Below, in pieces: positions 61,195-64,000 of a stretch of 64,000 bases of DNA. The stretch comes from Candidatus Rokuibacteriota bacterium. Lineage in GTDB: Bacteria > Methylomirabilota > Methylomirabilia > Rokubacteriales > CSP1-6. Each line of letters begins with the position of its first letter. The first letter of the stretch is position 1. The position numbers were made by a program, and so were the translations under genes. Under the pieces are notes generated by a model that made no database searches, had not been told where the DNA came from, and worked only from the letters and a program-made list of their open reading frames with translations. Where the stretch lies: positions 1 through 64,000 of the forward strand of contig QHSP01000022.1 of NCBI GenBank assembly GCA_003220495.1, given 5' to 3'.

Positions 61195-62226
61195 ATGGCC
61201 GAGACGACGACCTTCGGCAACGCGACGCAGATCCTCGAGCCCTTCCGCGGGGTCAAGCGGGTCACGATCGAGGAGTATTTCACCTCCGGGCACCGGACGT
61301 GCCAGGGGTGCGAGTCCGCGCTGGTCATGAAGCTCATGGTCAAGGCATCCGGCCCGCGCACGATCGTGCTCGGCTCGACCGGCTGCATGTACGTCGCGAA
61401 CACGACGTACTACACCACGCCCTGGGTGGTGCCGTGGATGCACACGCAGCTCGGATCGTCCGGCTCAGCGGCCCTCGGCACAGCGGCCGGGCTCAAGGCC
61501 CTCATGCGCAAAGGCAAGATGAAGTCCGAGCCGATCAACGTCATCGCCTTCTGCGGCGACGGCGGCGGGGCCGACATGGGGCTGGGCGCGATCTCGGCCA
61601 CGTTGACCCACAAGGAGTACAACTCGTTGATCCTCCTCTACGACAACGAGTCGTACGCCAACACCGACATCCAGCTCTCCGGGATGACGCCGTACGGGGC
61701 CAACACCACGTTCAGCCCGCCCGGCAAGGTGAAGCGCCTCATCCACACGCGGTGGAAGAAGAACATGGCCGGCTTGATGGCGGCCGGGCATCCGGAGTGC
61801 CGTTACGTGGCGACGGTCTGCGCCTCGTACGCGGTGGAGATGATGAACAAGGTGCGGCGCGCGCTGACAATCGGCGGCCCGACGTTCATCCATTCGCTCG
61901 ATCCATGCCCGAAGGGCTGGGACTACGACCCGATGCTGTCGCACGAGCTGGGCGAGCTGGCCATCGAGACCGGGATCTTCCCGCTCTATGAGGTCGAAGA
62001 CGGCCAGGTGAAGTACTACGGCAAGACCAAGGCGATCGTCGAGGGGCGCGCCAGGAAGCCGGTGCGCGAGTACCTCCTGAAGCAGGGGCGGTTCGCCCAC
62101 TTCGTCGAGGAGGACCTCGATTACTTCCAGGCGAAGGTCGACGAGATGTGGGAGAAGTGGGAGATTCCGGCGGTGGTGCCGTTCCGTCGCCTCGACGCGA
62201 CGCGCGCGGCGCTGTCGGCGAAGTAG
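61195..62226 (+). CDS. 2-oxoacid:ferredoxin oxidoreductase beta (TPP-binding) subunit
   Basis: 343 residues from ATG 61195, AGGAGAA ahead. GHRTCQGCESALVMKLMVKA and STGCMYVANTTYYTTPWVVPWMHTQ give the conserved Cys ligands; the TPP/Mg motif is FCGDGGGADMGLGAISATLTH, followed by YDNESYANTDIQLSG. PorB-type. Together with the alpha and gamma-delta genes it makes a three-gene, complete oxidoreductase. A clear terminator follows. Confidence 0.93.
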   Translation: MAETTTFGNATQILEPFRGVKRVTIEEYFTSGHRTCQGCESALVMKLMVKASGPRTIVLGSTGCMYVANTTYYTTPWVVPWMHTQLGSSGSAALGTAAGLKALMRKGKMKSEPINVIAFCGDGGGADMGLGAISATLTHKEYNSLILLYDNESYANTDIQLSGMTPYGANTTFSPPGKVKRLIHTRWKKNMAGLMAAGHPECRYVATVCASYAVEMMNKVRRALTIGGPTFIHSLDPCPKGWDYDPMLSHELGELAIETGIFPLYEVEDGQVKYYGKTKAIVEGRARKPVREYLLKQGRFAHFVEEDLDYFQAKVDEMWEKWEIPAVVPFRRLDATRAALSAK

Positions 62227-62270
62227 CCCCCGAATCGCCCTTGGCTCCTCCTCGGCGCTCTTAGCAGGGC

Positions 62271-62305
62271 AGGGCCGGGCTCCCGGAAACGGGACCCGGC
62301 CCTTT
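62271..62305 (+). terminator. Rho-independent terminator after the beta subunit gene
   Basis: AGGGCCGGG (one bulged C) TCCCG, loop GAAA, CGGGACCCGGCCCT, then TTT: a 14-bp stem capped by a GNRA tetraloop with a short T run. It lies 45 bp after the stop of the beta gene and before the tct operon. Confidence 0.8.
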
Positions 62306-62430
62306 CGTGTCCATAAGCGTCTCCATGGATTACAGGCGCGCCTCGGCCGGCGGGGCCCAGCCCGCGACGGCCTGCAACGCGTACCGCACGACATGGACTC
62401 GGGGCCTGGCCTCGAGCAAAGGAGCGAGCG

Positions 62431-63423
62431 ATGAAGCTCGACAGAGTCGTCGTACTCGTCCTCACGCTGCTGGTCGCGGCTCCCGCCTCCGCCGTCGCAT
62501 GGGAGCCGACCAGGCCGATCGACTTCGTGGTGCCAGCCGGGACCGGTGGCGGCGCCGATCAGATGGCGCGCCTGATCGCCGGTATCTCCGAGAAACACAG
62601 GCTCTCGCCACGCCCGCTCATCGTCATCAACAAGTCGGGCGCCGCCGGCGCCGAGGGCTTCCTCGACGTCAAGGGCAGGAAGGGCGATCCCCACACCATC
62701 ATCATCACGCTCTCGAATCTCTTCACGACGCCGCTACACAACAATCTCCCGTTCAACTGGCGCGACTACACGCCGCTCGCCCGCATGGCGCTCGACGAGT
62801 TCATCCTGTGGGTGAATGCCGATACCCCCTACAAGACCGCCAAAGAGTACCTGGCCGCCGTCAAGGACAAGCAGTGCAAGGAGCGCCAGGGCGGTCAGTG
62901 CCTGATGGGCGGGACAGGCTCGGCCCAGGAAGACCAGATCCTGACCATCCAGCTCGAGCAGGCGCTGCCCGGGACCAAGTTCTCTTACGTGCCGTTCAAA
63001 GGCGGCGGCGAGGTCTGCGTGAACCTGGTCGGCAAGCATGTCGACTCGACCGTGAACAACCCCATCGAGTGCGTGAGCCACTGGAAGGCCGGGCGCGTCC
63101 GTCCGCTGGCGGTCTTCGACACCGCGCGCATCACGGTCGGTGAGTGGAAGGACGTCCCGACCGTCAAGGAGGCGCTCGGCGTCGACGTGAGCTACCTGAT
63201 GCTCCGCGGCATCTTCGGCGCACCGGGCATGTCGAAGGACGCGGTCGACTGGTACGTCGCCTTTTTGAAGAAGGTCACCGAGACGCCAGAATGGAAGAAG
63301 TACACGGAGGACGGCGCGCTGAAGCCGGCCTTCGCGACCGGCGCCGAGTACGTGAAGTGGGTGGAGGACAACGAGCAGCTCCACAAGGAGCTGATGGCCA
63401 AGGGCGGGTTGTTGAAAAAGTAG
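62431..63423 (+). CDS. tctC: Tripartite tricarboxylate transporter substrate-binding protein TctC
   Basis: 330 residues, signal peptide 1-23 (ending ASAVA). Bug/TctC family: IDFVVPAGTGGGADQMARL, IVINKSGAAGAEGFLDV, FVPFKGG-like segment YVPFKGGGEVCVNLVGKH and the C-terminal helix. It has an extra cysteine-bearing insertion (DKQCKERQGGQCLMG) that could form a disulfide. AAGGAG is 6 nt before the ATG. First gene of the operon with tctB and tctA. Confidence 0.92.
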   Translation: MKLDRVVVLVLTLLVAAPASAVAWEPTRPIDFVVPAGTGGGADQMARLIAGISEKHRLSPRPLIVINKSGAAGAEGFLDVKGRKGDPHTIIITLSNLFTTPLHNNLPFNWRDYTPLARMALDEFILWVNADTPYKTAKEYLAAVKDKQCKERQGGQCLMGGTGSAQEDQILTIQLEQALPGTKFSYVPFKGGGEVCVNLVGKHVDSTVNNPIECVSHWKAGRVRPLAVFDTARITVGEWKDVPTVKEALGVDVSYLMLRGIFGAPGMSKDAVDWYVAFLKKVTETPEWKKYTEDGALKPAFATGAEYVKWVEDNEQLHKELMAKGGLLKK

Positions 63424-63424
63424 G

Positions 63425-63886
63425 ATGCGCGCCGCCGACCTCGCCACCGCATCGATCCTGATCTTGCTGGGGGGAGTCGTCGTCCTCGATTCCCTGCGGA
63501 TCGGCATCGGCTGGGGGACCGATGGCCCCCGGGCCGGATTCTTCCCGTTCTGGCTCGGCGTGATCCTGATCTTCGCATCGGTCACGATCGGCATGCAGGC
63601 GTGGCACCGTGCGACGGACAAGCCGTTCGTCACGCGCGCGCGGCTCGGTCCGGTGCTCAAGGTGCTGTGGCCGGCCACGCTGATGGTCGTCCTGATCACG
63701 CCGCTCGGCCTCTACGTCGCGTCGGCGCTCTACCTGGGCTTCTACATGCGCTGGGTCGGGCGGCACAGCTGGCTCGCCGTGATTCTGTGCGCGATCGGCG
63801 TGCCGCTGGTCACGTTCGTCGTGTTCGAGCTATGGTTCCTGGTGCCGATGCCCAAGGGCCCGCTCGAGACGTGGCTCGGGTACTGA
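63425..63886 (+). CDS. tctB: Tripartite tricarboxylate transporter small membrane subunit TctB
   Basis: 153 residues with four membrane helices, including ATASILILLGGVVVLDSL at the start and LWPATLMVVLITPLGLYVAS in the middle. Small and variable but placed between tctC and tctA as usual. ATG at 63425 follows the tctC stop by 1 bp. Confidence 0.88.
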   Translation: MRAADLATASILILLGGVVVLDSLRIGIGWGTDGPRAGFFPFWLGVILIFASVTIGMQAWHRATDKPFVTRARLGPVLKVLWPATLMVVLITPLGLYVASALYLGFYMRWVGRHSWLAVILCAIGVPLVTFVVFELWFLVPMPKGPLETWLGY

Positions 63887-63890
63887 GCCC

Positions 63891-64000
63891 ATGGGCCTCG
63901 AGAACCTCCTCCACGGCTTTCAGATCGCCGTCACGCCGTTCAACCTGTTCGTCGCGGTCCTCGGCATCACGCTCGGGACCATCATCGGCGTCCTGCCCGG
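63891..64000 (+). CDS. tctA: Tripartite tricarboxylate transporter large membrane subunit TctA (5' part, cut by window edge)
   Basis: Only the first 36 codons are present: GLENLLHGFQIAVTPFNL followed by GITLGTIIGVLPG, the conserved opening of the TctA family. ATG 63891 lies 4 bp after the tctB stop. The large subunit carries the transport path with about 12 helices; the rest lies beyond the window. Confidence 0.9.
   Translation, partial: MGLENLLHGFQIAVTPFNLFVAVLGITLGTIIGVLP

Overview
The window is GC-rich (well over 60% G+C), densely packed bacterial chromosome with short intergenic gaps and many ATGA/GTGA stop-start overlaps. Gene content points to an uncultured soil or subsurface heterotroph. 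It carries NitT/Ssu-type and branched-chain ABC solute-binding proteins, a tripartite tricarboxylate transporter, a form II CoxL-like molybdenum hydroxylase, an LLM-class luciferase-like oxidoreductase, a ferredoxin-dependent 2-oxoacid oxidoreductase, a RACE-type corrinoid activator and a polyhydroxyalkanoate (PHA) island. This mix is what I would expect of Candidatus Rokubacteria (Methylomirabilota), but no rRNA or other firm taxonomic marker is present, so that is an inference.

Layout. 1-9.6 kb: a truncated NitT permease with its binding protein, an LVIVD-repeat protein, Fe/Mn superoxide dismutase, a DUF1328 membrane peptide, a second NitT binding protein preceded by a SelW/Rdx-like gene with an in-frame UGA, a GlcG/HbpS-like protein, an FMN reductase, an ABC ATPase with two permeases and a B3/4-domain protein. 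9.7-14 kb: nitroreductase (RutE-like), CoxL-like large subunit and LivK-like binding protein in one operon. 14-19 kb: an operon with a small exported protein, a Cys-rich small protein, an NtrC-type regulator, a histidine kinase and a lipoprotein, led by a good sigma-54 promoter; a separate receiver protein lies downstream. 19-33 kb: PBP1, a CheY-like receiver, pseudouridine synthase, amidase with a GatC-like partner, CPBP protease, a decayed sirtuin, Nudix hydrolase, SppA, threonine dehydratase, an LLM oxidoreductase, a TPP enzyme and an M20 amidohydrolase.

33-41.6 kb is a PHA and fatty-acid island: FadR-like TetR, enoyl-CoA hydratase, SDR, SCP2, PhaC, a short PhaE-like protein, PhaJ, PhaB, PhaR, phasin and acyl-CoA synthetase. 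41.6-53.9 kb: SDR, zinc alcohol dehydrogenase, two EamA transporters, QueF, YchF, a three-gene operon (RACE protein, MaoC-type hydratase, URO-D-family protein), a second GatC-like/amidase pair, a PCP_red-like protein, an Smr protein and a methyltransferase. 54-57.8 kb: PdxR-like regulator, pdxS, pdxT and a PaiB-like FMN-binding protein (vitamin B6 synthesis). 58.7-62.3 kb: a 2-oxoacid:ferredoxin oxidoreductase operon with a strong promoter and terminator. 62.4 kb to the end: tctC, tctB and the start of tctA.

The most notable signals are a probable selenoprotein hidden by its UGA codon (4987-5217), with its own promoter and a SECIS-like hairpin; a second in-frame UGA in the PCP_red-like gene; the sigma-54-driven two-component operon; many promoters whose -10 hexamer lies only 5-9 nt before the start codon, suggesting leaderless transcripts; two genes that seem to need a CTG start; and palindromic operators around the phasin and pdxR promoters.
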